A stretch of DNA of 64,000 nt from Hydractinia symbiolongicarpus (GCF_029227915.1 NC_079884.1:9858001-9922000); one strand, 5' to 3'; shown: positions 17,446-29,249, counted from the stretch's first letter. Notes: a model not told the origin generated them from the letters alone. A program made the numbers and translations.

Positions 17446-17928
17446 ATGGCACCCTCACCCAAAGGCTCACCAAATGTACGAAGGACAGCGTCCGACATTC
17501 CAGTACCACAAAATTTTATACCTGGAGCCACAAAACCTGTAGTAAAAGCCTCTCCGAAAACTGAGAAGAAATATAAAACAAACTTATGTTATCAAGGCTT
17601 ACACGTTGCCCTTGATAAGGACACATCAATAAATCAAAGAGCTTTGTTATCTGCAGGCTTGAAAGCAATCACTGTACCAGCACCCACGGGTCATTCAGAT
17701 TGCACGCATATTCACGATAGAGGATCTTCCCCGCTGCATTTATTTCAAGTGTGTAACAGTGATAATAATAACGAAGCACGAGGGAGAAGTGTAACTTGTG
17801 AACCCGGTGCAAATATTCAAATCGATTACTCCATCCGGAATGTTTTGCCGGAAAAAATCAAAAGAAAAGAATTTAGTAAATCGAAAAAATGGAGAAGTCT
17901 TGAAACGCTACATAATAACAGACTTTAA
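17446..17928 (+). CDS. Uncharacterised 160-residue protein
   Basis: A single uninterrupted frame runs from ATG to TAA. A pyrimidine-rich splice acceptor (TTTTATCTAG, ending 17436) sits nine bases before the ATG. The transcript therefore probably has a 5' UTR intron, or could receive a trans-spliced leader as happens in some hydrozoans; the second is inference. The N-terminal 55 residues are Pro/Ser/Lys-rich and basic (MAPSPKGSPN, PVVKASPKTEKK), as in disordered or nuclear proteins. The middle (KTNLCYQGLHVALD to PAPTGHSDCTHIH) looks folded, with four or five scattered Cys and several His. The C-terminus is basic (KIKRKEFSKSKKWR), resembling a nuclear localisation signal. There is no signal peptide and no membrane segment. 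I do not recognise the family. Length, composition and start context make a real gene more likely than a chance frame. Confidence 0.6.
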   Translation: MAPSPKGSPNVRRTASDIPVPQNFIPGATKPVVKASPKTEKKYKTNLCYQGLHVALDKDTSINQRALLSAGLKAITVPAPTGHSDCTHIHDRGSSPLHLFQVCNSDNNNEARGRSVTCEPGANIQIDYSIRNVLPEKIKRKEFSKSKKWRSLETLHNNRL

Positions 17929-19294
17929 ACGATATTTTGCATAATATGTATATACAAAGATCATATTGTAATTAAATCTTATTGTAATTTTAAATTATTT
18001 ATTGGCGCATGTTATTATGTTTTCTCAAGCGACCAATGTCCTTCTTTACTACACTTTCCACTTCCAACAGAAACCACAAATATTTACTTTTACAACCACA
18101 TCTAGACGTCATACAAGCTTATCACTTGTTTTTTTTTTTATCTCTGCCATTCAGCAGAATTAAAGAATAAGATTCAGACAAACTTTAGCCCCATTGGAAA
18201 TTTTCAGACACTGCACAAAAATCATTTCTTGCAACGTTTGCAAACATGGCCATCATAATAACTCATCTTCCTCCGAAGAAAAATGTTCAAAATCATCGAA
18301 AACAAACGCATGTCGTTTTTATATCTCTCGCTTTTGTCTATGATTTCGTCAAATGTTTAATAAAGAAACCTTGATGTCACAAAACCAAAAATCCTACTCA
18401 TAAAAACCTGCAGAAAAACATTCAAATGCCCAATGAACAAGTGGGCACAGGATCAAAGTTGGGAAAATAACTGAGACAACACGTTTCCTTAATAGGACAA
18501 TGATTTTTCTGCATTCGCATATCATGCAATAACAGACTTTGTACTTTCTAGAGGAATAACGTGACAAACAGGTGACTTGTAGAGGATTATGTTTTGCATT
18601 GTTTACTTTGAAAATAAAATTCACAAACCTTGTTTACATGTAGTTACAGCTCATGTAAAAAATTATTTCGAGCTTTTTGAAAATCAAGTTAGTCTAGCAG
18701 TTATGGGGTAAACCTTTCAAATCAGGGATACATTAGAGTCTGGGAGATGTCTTGGGCACCTGGAAAACAGTTGTTTATCATCTTCCATTTATTTATACTA
18801 GTAAACTTTGGAGGCAAATAAAATACAGACCAGAATATTGAAACAACCAATAAGAAAGAAAAGATTTGCATCTGGTCTGAATTATTCCGCCAAATTCATT
18901 CATAATTAGTACATGTGTTCCTCCTGCTCGAAAAAAAGGAAATACGCCATTGTAAAATTCACAACATTTACACTCTAAATACTTTATAGCAAAAACATTA
19001 TCGACTTCCTAATCTATCCTAATTTATTCGCATTATTCATATAGACTGCAAAATTGATTTGTTACACTGAACCCTATTTATGTTGGACATCTCATCATCT
19101 TGACTTCCGGTCCCTTGCAAGTTAAGACGGACAATTTAACTTTTAGACTTTTATTCTCGTGGCGCTAAGGCGATTTTTAAAGTTTAGTAGTGAAAAAGCC
19201 AAACGAATTTAAACATGCGCGAATGTTCTAGAGCAATATTTCCTGTTTTTAATTTTTCTTTGTGGACAGATTGTTATGCTGACGATGTTATACA
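17929..19294. other. 3' flank of the 160-aa gene and intergenic space
   Basis: An ATTAAA-type signal lies near 17973. No other gene, RNA or clear repeat pair was seen. Confidence 0.4.
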
Positions 19295-20094
19295 TCATAT
19301 CATAGTCATAAGAAAATTTGAGCGATAATATTGATCTTGTTGAAGATTCGACTTGAATGATTTTTGTTGAAATGGCAAATAATCAAACCTTTTGGGAATA
19401 ACATGCTTTTGAAAGGATAATTCTCTGCTATTAGCACAATCTGGTGCAGCAATACCAACACACAATTTATAACCATTAAGTTCTGCTATAAAATTTGAAA
19501 GGGTGATGTTATAAAAAGACTTTTTATAGGAGGTGTAAAATTCATGATCGCTAGGTAACATCTATCCAAATATTCTCAATGAAAACGAGAGAGATTGATC
19601 AATAAATATTTCATATTTTGGGATGATGTGGCCAGATGAAGTACAAGTAACAATAACTAGTGTGTCTTGAATGTCAATATGCCAACTGCTGCTCAATGAC
19701 AGTTTTGAAATTCGTTGACTGAATTCAAAGAAGTTTCCATATATAGTGGTTGGAGAAGAAGGCGGTGAAAGATCTTGAATAATATTGAAATAAAGTGCTG
19801 GATCGAGGAGTTCTTGAAGTGGTTTGACCAATACTTTTTTGGAAGATTGAGATGGCGTAGCTCTCCTCCTTTCAAGCTTTTGCGAGTTAAATGAACTCAG
19901 ATTTGTTCTGGAGAACAGCGATGCATTTTTTCAGCTGATCATCAATGACCCTATCTTTCGTAATAAAGCTAATAAGTTCCTTTCCCCATTTCTTGTTTAC
20001 ATTAGTATTATGTAGCGAAACTTTAAAAATACTGAGCTCTTTGTTTCTCCGTGATGTGGGGGCATCCAAATATAGCACAATTTTCGCCAGGCAT
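19295..20094 (-). pseudogene. Broken THAP-domain (C2CH zinc finger) transposon-related gene
   Basis: On the minus strand from ATG at 20094 the protein opens MPGENCAIFGC, the first Cys pair of a THAP domain. A frameshift near 20065 moves the rest of the domain (SRRNKELSIFKV, KKWGKELISF, TKDRVIDDQL) into another frame. A stop near 19887 falls where the second Cys/His pair should follow. Downstream frames contain VKPLQELLDPALY, an in-frame TAG at 19562-19564 directly before MLPSDHEFYTSY, then SFYNITLSNFIAEL and a region ending near 19295. The order matches a multi-copy cnidarian THAP family that I recognise from general knowledge. At least three disabling changes make it non-functional. Confidence 0.65.
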
Positions 20095-22252
20095 AGTAAA
20101 AATTGCAACAAATAACCGAAATACCAAGCAAGAAGTCCAAACAACAGCACAAACAACAGCTAAAAATGCACCATTTTGAACTTCTGCGCAGGATCGGAGG
20201 TTTGGGCGCCAGTAGCTCTCGCCCATAAAGACATGAGAACAATAGATCATTGTTTCTTACCAGATATTTTTTCTTATGACTATGATCATATCATCATTCC
20301 TTGATTCATGTTAGAATTACTATTTACCAGCATTGTGTTTCATACAAAGGCGCTGTGAATAAGCGAACCACGCCGGAAAAAAATGATGACGTTACTGTCA
20401 GATACTATTATTGTTTTGTTGGTAACCCTCCCACCCCCTTTTACTTACATATTCCATTTATTTTGCAAAGTATTATGAAGAGTTGAGTGTCGACGATAGT
20501 AGGTAAGTTAAATGCACTTAATCAGCATGTCACATGCGAATTAAAATCATAACGCAGATAGGCCAGAACTCACGATCTCTTACATTAGAGGCAAACATTT
20601 CTGGTATATGCTGCGAATGCTACAAGAATTTTAAATGCTTGTTTATTCTCCTGCTGCTTCCTTAAACGTATTAATAACTATTGTAGATCAATCGTCATGT
20701 TGGCTCGTTGTTAGTAGTGGCACAGAATTTATATCAAGGAGGGAAGACCGAAGAAAAAGTTCACACCATAATTTTAAACCAAAATCACTGCATGCCAAAA
20801 ACCTACCTAACCTTGGAGTAAACTAAGCCTTAATTTTCCTTGAGCCATTTGTTCTTATGCTACATAAAAAACCTTATATACAAACATTATAAAAAAAAAA
20901 CATTATAAAACAAGACGGCTAATCTTGAATTTAGTCGCCGGAGGTAATGACATGACTGTTTCTATATTAGAATCGCGCGTTTTAAATTTGTCAAAGTTCA
21001 CCTGGTCTCAGAAATTTCGCGATCTTCGTCGGCCCGGACATGGATTATTTCGTTGTGCCGGAGCCCTAAAGAATTTTACTAGCAAATTTTACACGCTCTT
21101 TTCCTGGCTTACGTGTGCGCAAAAGTATCAATTTTGCAACCTCGACTAGTTCACTTTTTTAGCTGTGTTTGGAAAATGAAGAAAACAATGGGTTTGTTTC
21201 ATTAATTCTGTCCATGGTTGTGAATCTTGTTTTGGGTTTCACATGATGAAAGTGGGCAGAAGATATCTTCCGTTCCTGCACAGTTTGTATATATAGTTTA
21301 TAAATATTTAGTGTTCTCTTTCAAAATGAAAAAGGTGCTTGCTCCAACGATCCACCAGATATGGTGAGGCAAGGTGACAATTTTTTAGTTGGATACCACA
21401 TGAAATGGTCTATAAAATGCACGGAATGTTATAGACATTTTTTTTTTCTAATGACCAGAGAGATTTTCGTCATTGGAAAAATAAGAAAAAGCCCTGCGGC
21501 TTTAAGATTTCCGTCATTAGCCTGAAAGATTTTGAAATTTAATAGTAGACCTTGAAAACGGAGAATTATGGGGTAAACAAATCACGAGTATCACGATTCT
21601 CAACTATTTTTGTAACTAACCTGCAATGTTAAAATACAACTCAATAAATAAAAAAATAAAAATTTTACATAGCTATATGAAGTATTCTACAATAAAAGTT
21701 AAAACTTTAACTGGATAATTTTAAAAGTGATCAGGAAAATTTTGGAAATTCCAGAATACAAAAATCTTGCTATGTAAAAACTTGACGATTCGAATATAAT
21801 AACTTCTGAACGAGCTTAATTTGAATAATGAAGTACTTCATTGTTTATTAATTCAGCAATAAATACATATTAGTATTTCAGTATTTAGGTCTTCAAAATT
21901 TACTCTGTTGTTAAAAATTTTTTGAAAATGCTGGTGGTGCATGGTTTGATAACAGCTGACCTGAAAAAGAAAGTACGTTTTAAAAATAAGAAACATGAAT
22001 ACAACTTTACCATAAACTGCATTAAAACCAGGTTGTTTAAATATTGTCTCTTTTTTTAACCTCTCTTTGCCTCTTTGATTAAAATGCACAGGTATATTTC
22101 GTGAGATTTTTAAAAATCAAGTCATTTCTAAGAAATGTTAGAAAAATTTTTTGTGATACTTTGGCTTGATCTCAAGAAAAATTTTCAAGAAAATTAGGCA
22201 CTCAAGGAGAACTAATAATTAGCCAGTCACAGAATAGTTAGCCGTTTTTAAT
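20095..22252. other. Intergenic, no gene seen
   Basis: Short frames only. A relatively GC-rich patch at about 20930-21130 stands out against the AT-rich flanks but contains no motif I can name. Confidence 0.35.
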
Positions 22253-22324
22253 GGCGCCATAGCTTGGTGGTTATAACTCTGGCACTTTGTGCGGGAGAAC
22301 AGGGTTCGATTCCCCTTGACGGCA
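22253..22324 (+). repeat. tRNA-like SINE head with RNA polymerase III A and B boxes
   Basis: An A box-like TAGCTTGGTGG at about 22259-22269 is followed about 35 bp later by a perfect B box, GGTTCGATTCC (22303-22313). This is the internal promoter layout of a tRNA gene. The acceptor and T stems do not pair cleanly, and transcribed-looking sequence continues past the tRNA-like part to perhaps 22440. A tRNA-derived SINE head therefore fits better than a functional tRNA gene. Confidence 0.55.
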
Positions 22325-24940
22325 ATTCAATATTGGTGAGTGAATGCTACCATAGCTCTGGACTAGGACTCCCCATCTAAGCTATGACCTTTTCTGGAAA
22401 TAATAGACAGGATTTGTAAGGCTAGCCATATAAAATATACAGACATTCTACTTATCTATGCAGAATAATTATATATACGGTGCGTACAGTATAATTAGCT
22501 GCTTATACAGCTACCTATACAATATAATATCTTTTTACTTAAATTTTCATTTTCTCCGTTATCGATCTCCCCATAGCCATCTATATTTATATAGATGAAC
22601 ATAAAGTTGTGATTCAATTAGAACCAAGAAAAAGAACAAGAAACGATTTTGCAAAAAAGATATAATTTTACTGTAGCTAGCAGTACATATGTCGTCTATA
22701 TTATTAAACAACAAAACTATTCTGATTTCAAGGAAAAACATGGAAAAGACGCAGTTAGCTGTAAAGAACACAAAGAAGCTTTTAACAGCTAATTATACTA
22801 GGCGTAGCATCTAATTATCCTGCATCGGCTAACTATATATTGTTACAGGTTAATTATAAGTTCACCGACTGCTCAGTGCAAGCAACAATAAAATTTTGTC
22901 ACGTTTCGACAACTTTTCTGCAAAAAATATAAAAAAACCCTGTGCGAATATATATATCTTTTTATCTGATAGAAGTAGTCCCACAAAGTGTCATTTGGAA
23001 GTTATTTTTAGCCCCCTTTTTCCCATAAGAACAGGAGTTGAGTGCCCAGTCATGGAAAAACTACGCAAGATAGGATAAAGGTTTTTTGTTGCTTGCTGTT
23101 TAAGAAAAAAGCACTCTAATCAAAGCACTATTTTGTGTAGCTAGCTCCATAGCTAGCTAGCAAGTAATTTTGTGAAGGGGTATGTCAGCACCAATAAGGA
23201 GATCCAAGTCAGCACCAAAAATTGAGATAGCTAGCTAGCCAGCACACCATTCTCATTTAGCTATATATAAAATAATTTTTACCTGATAAAATCACGAATT
23301 TAAAAAATAGCTCCCCATCAATAAAGCTACTACGACCCAACCAAAGAGACCAGCAAGGGGCGACCAGCAAAATGTAAGCACTTTTAGTCATGGCCGCACA
23401 CGGAAAGTTCTGGCCACACGAAGAGTACACTCTCTGTTCAGATTAGTCATTTAATTGACAGAGATTAAAATAAAGCATCTTCATTGGCTTTCGAAAAAAT
23501 GGACAAAAACTTAACAGCGTCCGGGCTCTGTGCTGTCTCTTTCTATCTATATATATATATATATCTCCCATCAGCGATTTTAAAGATTCCGCCCCGCATA
23601 GCGGCGACGGAAATCAATAACCTAAATATTAGCGATTACTGGGTTATTGTTTTATTGTAGACACTCCCAACTGTTTAAAACTTGCTCGAGAAAAAAGAGG
23701 AACTTTTAAATTACCTATGAGGAGAAATTTTCTGTCTCACCTCCTTGGTCTCTATAAGTAGGGTTAAGTTTTAATTTGCAACAGGAAAATATTACTTTTC
23801 ACATGCCTTATACGAACAAAAAATATCGCACAAAATGAGAATACTCATTACGGAATTTTTTAAAAGTGACTAAAATGACAAAAAACCTTTCTATAACGAA
23901 TACTTGACGTGCGACGGAAAATATTGTCCCATTTCGATGTTCTTTGTGTTGGCAGCCTGTTGTAATTATACAATACCTGCGTCGGTGTGTTCGTAACAGG
24001 CAAATGATAAATGTTTCTTTTAAGTAGCAGAAAACTATATCTTATTTGTTTTTTGACGTTACTTCACGACGTTATTACACTGACTTCGATACAGTAATTA
24101 AGATTAGTGTAACAAGTATTTTAACTGTGGTACTACCTCTTGAGAAAGTCGCTTTTACAACAAACAAAATTTTAGATTAAATCTGACTTAACAAGAGCTT
24201 TGTTTAACTCGAACATTCGGTAATTCGAATTATTTTTCTCGGTTTTCTGGAGGTTCGAGTTGCCAGGAGTTAACTGTGTCTCTTTCACAAAATACGATCT
24301 TTCAAAATCTTTTTAAAATTAATTTACGAAATATATCTCAGCTAGTTACAGTAAAACACAGAAATTTTCAGAACTGGACTTAATATAGCTACGTATTCAA
24401 AACCCAACAAAATTTTGCATTCTGGTAAGATAGAGTTAAATACTCCATATAATCTCGATTTAAATGTGGAAGAAATTATTGTTTATATTAGCAGGAAGAT
24501 TTGTGCTTTGCAGCTTAAAATAGTGCCCAGCTCCTCTTATTGATTATTTCGTTTATAAATATGTGGTTAAGTAAAACTGTCTCAGATATTTGTAGCTGCA
24601 GCTCATGAAAAGCTTCCGGCACTATTTTTCAAATTACAACCTTTTCTTAATATTTAACAATTTAGCTTAGCCAGATAAATGGAGTGAAATCAATCACTTT
24701 TGTTAAGTATTGTTAATCGGTACATTATCAGTGACAATTTTTCTTTCATCTACAAATACCTAAAGTTTCTTTTAGTTCGCTTTTTTTCGCCCCCAATCTC
24801 CAAATTTTGCTTTTGAGGCGAAAGTCAAATTTGCATTTCATTTGCTTAGGACTTTCAAAAATTCTCCGTACATCTAATATATTTTTTAACACGTGATCAG
24901 TCTGTGTCAAGGTCATTGTTGGCAGCTCTGTCATGACGGG
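22325..24940. other. Intergenic with simple repeats and TAGCTAGC runs
   Basis: Contains AT-rich sequence with many GCTAATTAT/ATAATTAGC fragments (22450-22870), TAGCTAGC clusters (23140-23240), a TA microsatellite (about 23547-23567), and a TTCGAGTT/AACTCGAA patch at about 24190-24275 that looks like a worn Tc1/pogo-type element. No gene seen. Confidence 0.4.
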
Positions 24941-25809
24941 TATTGATTTAGCTTTCTTGTTATTTTATCATATGTAACTAAATTGACTTGATCAAGCATG
25001 TCTAATTTGGAATGTCCCACACCATTACTAGATAACGCTGTCACTCTACAGAGATAAAAATTGTAATTAAACTCTTAAAAAATCTACGATTTTAAGATAA
25101 GTATAAATCGTATAAAAGCTGCAAGGAGGTTTTTCATTAAAAAGTTGAATCCACTCTGTACACTCTTCTCGTTATGTATAACTACCACTCGAAGGATAAA
25201 GAAAGAAAAGTCAGTGAAGAGCAATGTAAAAATTGACGTCAAACGCTGTAAAGGTTTCGGATCTTCATCATCTCTATCTTCCAAACCACAAGGGAACGCG
25301 AGCAGTACAGTTGACACACCAGTGGCTATGAAAAAACACACAAGCCAACCTGTTTGATAAGATTGCACGTAGCCAATATCAGCAACGAGATCCATAATAT
25401 CAAACGCATTTAGAAATTCAATACCAATCGCATACAGCTCGCCCCTTTTGTAATGCCGGTTGGGAAATGGGTAGATTAGATGTGTGAGGACGAGAATGAT
25501 CATGACAATTTGGAACACGACAAAATGAAATTCTGGAACAGTTATATTCTGAAATACAAACATAGGTACAAACAAACTCTTTTAAAAACAAGTTTAGAAT
25601 AACTTCAAAGGTCGGAGTTATCAGTGAATTAGCACCAGCTTTGGAACACACCTTAATAAATAGCCAAAAGGGAAAAAGAAAGAAAACATAGGAGAAAATA
25701 CAAACTAAATATATATAACTAGTCGTTAGCCCGTGGAAAAATCCACGCGTTCGACCGTCCTTTTTATACCGCATTGCGTGCGCCTCGCTACCTGCGCAGC
25801 TAAGCTACC
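24941..25809. repeat. Left arm of a large inverted duplication
   Basis: This 869-bp segment is repeated in reverse complement at 27392-28230 with very few differences. It contains the last exon of the minus-strand TMEM26-like gene plus its 3' flank and the end of the preceding intron. The right arm lacks about 30 bp present here at about 25663-25695. The inner boundary is a GGAC microsatellite. Confidence 0.9.
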
Positions 25810-26633
25810 GGACGGACGGACGGACGGACGGACGGACGGACGGACGGACGGACGGACGGACGTATACGGGTATTATAATATAGATGTTATCAAATCTCTC
25901 AAACCCGTGTAGAAAATAGGAACTCACTAGGAACACTTCAAAAACATCTAATGATTGGATAATAAATTAGGGTATTGCAATATTGATCTAAATTTTAAAA
26001 AATACATGTACTTCACTTACAAAACAGTTTGAATTCTCACCAACTGAACCTGTTGTGTTTGGTAAGAGCTTTGGGTTAGCAGCTTTGTATTCATAGTTTA
26101 AAGCCATACCGTATGGACCAAGAGAGAAGATAATAAAAACAAGCATTGGTACATGGCACCATGTTTGGTTGAACATTTTGTGTCTAAATAATAAAGTACA
26201 GTAACATTACAGAAACAAAAAAAATTTGTTCGGTTTTCTAACCATACCTAAAGTAGGGAGACTATACTGAATACTTTCCCGTCTTAAATTTTCAAATCTT
26301 TTTTTTCTGCTACACAAAACTTGTGAAGGCGGGTTATCACGTGTTCACCACAGAAAAAATATATATACAGATTTTCAATAATATGCAAAGTAGATTTCAA
26401 GAAAAACTTGCCAACCTTTTCCAAAGTGCTAACCAAATTAACACAGCTTGAGCGGCTGTAAATGCTAATGAAAGAAGAACACCAGCAGCGATTGTGTCTC
26501 CTCTAGAGTATGTGTCTTCAAATTTATCTAACGTTTTACCTAGTCCAACCCATAAGCAAATGTAGTATGCTGTGTAGACCAAATGTACGATCCATGTTCG
26601 CACCTTCGCAAGAGGAGTAGCCTCGTTATCCAT
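25084..26633 (-). CDS. TMEM26-like multi-pass membrane protein (281 aa)
   Basis: Three exons on the minus strand, 26416-26633, 26021-26183 and 25084-25548 (218 + 163 + 465 nt), join in frame to 281 aa. The protein starts MDNEATPLAKV. Hydrophobic segments lie in exon 1 (two), exon 2 (one) and exon 3 (several). Features that recall the TMEM26 family are an Asp-rich FDIMDLVAD segment after a loop, a following LLAFP stretch, and a C-terminal pattern of Asp, basic-Val/Leu-x-Val and FLMKNLL; TMEM26 function is poorly known. An Asn-linked sequon lies in the exon 2 loop (PNTTGS). Exon sizes and phases match the plus-strand gene at 29250, including an identical 218-nt first exon, so the two are paralogues. 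The exon 1 donor (GTTGGC) is weak but fixed by that comparison. Confidence 0.75.
25715..25880. repeat. Composite element: CCGTGGAAAAATCCACG hairpin end plus (GGAC)n microsatellite
   Basis: Lies in intron 2 of the TMEM26-like gene. It holds the short palindrome CCGTGGAAAAATCCACG, a CG-rich unique body including CTACCTGCGCAGCTAAGC, and then about 13 perfect GGAC units (25810-25862). The same structure in reverse complement lies at 27328-27490, where the microsatellite is degenerate (CCGN units). A related palindromic end occurs near 58640. Confidence 0.7.
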
Positions 26634-27159
26634 ATTTCCTGGTTTAATTACGAAGCAGTATTTTTATATACGTTATGGACTTTATTTACATTTCATTTTT
26701 TCTTTTAAGAATGCTTTATTCAATGTTTTCATTCAGCCGTGCGCATGGAATGTTCCTGAATGTTTACCAAATATACTTCTAGTTGATTAAGCAGTTAGGA
26801 GAATATAAATATTCATCACCTTGAAACGTAAATTGTTTTTGTTAGATAAATTCTGTAATTTTATATAATTGATCATTAATTGATATAAAAAAGACGTCTA
26901 CCAAAAGCATCTCTCCCAATTAATGTAAAAACTAAATTTTAAAGTTATCGACTTTGAAGCGATTAATTCTGGTAAACGTTTACCCATGATAAGCAAGTGC
27001 TGGTTTAAAATGCTAGAGAAAGAATGACATCATCCTCTCAATTTGTGCATCATGCTTTTAGCTAGTAGTTAATAAGCACGATATGACAGATCTCATAAAC
27101 ACGATTTATTCTCAGTACACGTCGTGGTAAATATCTTAGTAGACTCTGTGTAACGATAC
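26634..27159. other. Upstream region of the minus-strand TMEM26-like gene
   Basis: No exon seen. It should contain the promoter of the gene starting at 26633. Confidence 0.35.
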
Positions 27160-27260
27160 TGGAATTCAACCTCGTTCCCAGGGCTCTTCTTCACTTTTTG
27201 ATAAATCCATCCCAATATCAAAAAGTGAAAAAGAGCCCGGAGGACAAGGTTGCACTGGAA
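27160..27260. repeat. Foldback element, CCTCGTTCCCAGGGCTCTT family
   Basis: The left half, with AACCTCGTTCCCAGGGCTCTT and CACTTTTTGATA, is mirrored by TATCAAAAAGTG, AAAGAGCCC and AAGGTTG in the right half. About ten bases separate the two arms. Confidence 0.65.
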
Positions 27261-27391
27261 TCCTGCCAAACAACAACGACTGAATTACTGCGACATACTT
27301 CTCAAGTCCATCATTATAAATATTTTCGTCCGCCCGCCCGCCCGCCCGTCCGATTGTCCGTCCGACCGTCCGTCTGTCTGTCACGCAAAAT

Positions 27392-28230
27392 GGTAGCTTA
27401 GCTGCGCAGGTAGCGAGACGCACGCAATGCGGTATAAAAGGACGGTCGAACGCGTGGATTTTTCCACGGGCTAACGACTAGTTATATATATTTAGTTTGT
27501 ATTTGGCTATTTATTAAGGTGTGTTCCAAAGCTGGTGCTAATTCACTGATAACTCCGACCTTTGAAGTTATTCTAAACTTGTTTTTAAAAGAGTTTGTTT
27601 GTACCTATGTTTGTATTTCAGAATATAACTGTTCCAGAATTTCATTTTGTCGTGTTCCAAATTGTCATGATCATTCTCGTCCTCACACATCTAATCTACC
27701 CATTTCCCAACCGGCATTACAAAAGGGGCGAGCTGTATGCGATTGGTATTGAATTTCTAAATGCGTTTGATATTATGGATCTCGTTGCTGATATTGGCTA
27801 CGTGCAATCTTATCAAACAGGTTGGCTTGTGTGGTTTTTCATAGCCACTGGTGTGCCAACTGTACTGCTCGCGTTCCCTTGTGGTTTGGAAGATAGAGAT
27901 GATGAAGATCCGAAACCTTTACAGCGTTTGACGTCAATTTTTACATTGCTCTTCACTGACTTTTCTTTCTTTATCCTTCGAGTGGTAGTTATACATAACG
28001 AGAAGAGTGTACAGAGTGGATTCAACTTTTTAATGAAAAACCTCATTGCAGCTTTTATACGATTAATACTTATCTTAAAATCGTAGATTTTTTAAGAGTT
28101 TAATTACAATTTTTATTTCTGTGGAGTGACAGCGTCATCTAGTAATGGTGTGGGACATTCCAAATTAGACATGCTTGATCAAGTCAATTTAGTTACACAT
28201 GATAAAATAACAAGAAAGCTAAATCAATAC
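27392..28230. repeat. Right arm of the large inverted duplication
   Basis: Reverse complement of 24941-25809, carrying the duplicated last TMEM26-like exon and its 3' flank. It is preceded by degenerate CCGN tetranucleotide repeats (27328-27382). Confidence 0.9.
27622..28086 (+). pseudogene. Orphan copy of the last TMEM26-like exon
   Basis: This is 465 nt identical in layout to exon 3 of the minus-strand gene, with the splice acceptor TTTCAG preserved and the frame open to the same TAG. I see four amino-acid differences between the copies: Cys to Trp and Ser to Pro in the LVCFF/GVS stretch, and Leu to Ile and Phe to Leu near the C-terminus. No copies of exons 1 and 2 precede it; upstream are the microsatellite and a foldback element. 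It is therefore a partial duplicate that cannot make the full protein unless another exon is captured. Confidence 0.8.
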
Positions 28231-29249
28231 GGCATTCTTCATTAAGATGTCGAAATTAGTTGTAAAATTCTCCAGGAAAGACACTTTAATGTCAGAAACG
28301 TTCGCGGCAACAAATTATCGCAATTGCGCCTTACAGTCGCGAAATCAAATTGCAGTGAAATTTAGACCTGCATGTGTAAATTCTTAGTTTTTTATTATTT
28401 TTTCCTAAATATTTTAAATTACTTGTATTTTTATGAAATGGAATAAGGAAATCGACTCAGTCCCATTTTTTCCACGACACCTTCAATCAAAAAGAGGCAA
28501 GAAGGTATGAAACGATGCACAAAATTTGAAGACGAAGATTGTCCAAAGAGTTAATGTTTTTTTTACATAAATTATCCTTTTATGTAGATGTACCCAGGTT
28601 CGACCTTTCTTTTTAGGTATGAAAATTTGTGTGATGCACAAAGTTTGATTAGAAGTTTAATTTCTTATACTGTATGTTTATTTTATTGTCAGTTTTCCGG
28701 CTGTAGGCATGTTAAGAATATTTTTAAGATTATTCGAGGCTGAGATGTGTCAAAAAGTTCAGAATGCTGAAACGAAAAAACGCTATTCTTATAATAAAAA
28801 AAGCGTGTGAACTGTGTTAATTTTTTTTTATCAAAAAATTCTCCTTTAAGTGAATAAAAATGACTTTGCCAGTGAAATTTTTAATCAGTAAAAGTGCCTA
28901 TACCCAAAAACCTCTTTTCATTTAACGATAAAAAACAATCTAGGATAGAGTCTTGTAAACAAAGTTAATCTGTATAATTTTTGCAGTTAATGTAAACAGC
29001 ATATTTCGTTTATTATTTATTTCGATTATTTGAATATTGCGCGTCCTAATTTTCACGACGCTAAATCGTCATATTAAAAACGTAGTTGAATTGTGGTAAT
29101 TTCCCTTCATTAAGGGAAAATCCCGCCGGAATTTTTCTGCTTGCGTCAGTTAAATCAAGTAACGAGACTTTATTTTTGCGTTGAATCATAAAGAGACTTT
29201 ATTTTTGCGAAAATTTTTTTTTAAATAAGACATCAACAAGAGATTCCAA
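28231..29249. other. Intergenic and promoter side of the second TMEM26-like gene
   Basis: No exon. A GAGACTTTATTTTTGCG direct repeat occurs twice at about 29163-29210 just before the start codon, and a short palindrome, TTCCCTTCATTAAGGGAA, lies near 29101. Confidence 0.4.

Noticed and set aside
22253-22324. Functional tRNA gene
   Set aside because: A and B boxes are good, but the acceptor and T stems do not pair properly and SINE-like sequence continues downstream.
25810-25862. CRISPR-like or satellite array
   Set aside because: It is a simple GGAC tetranucleotide microsatellite with no spacers.
27198-27401. Open frame on the plus strand ending in a Pro/Arg/Ser/Val repeat
   Set aside because: It is a translation through a foldback element and the CCGN microsatellite, without splice or start support.
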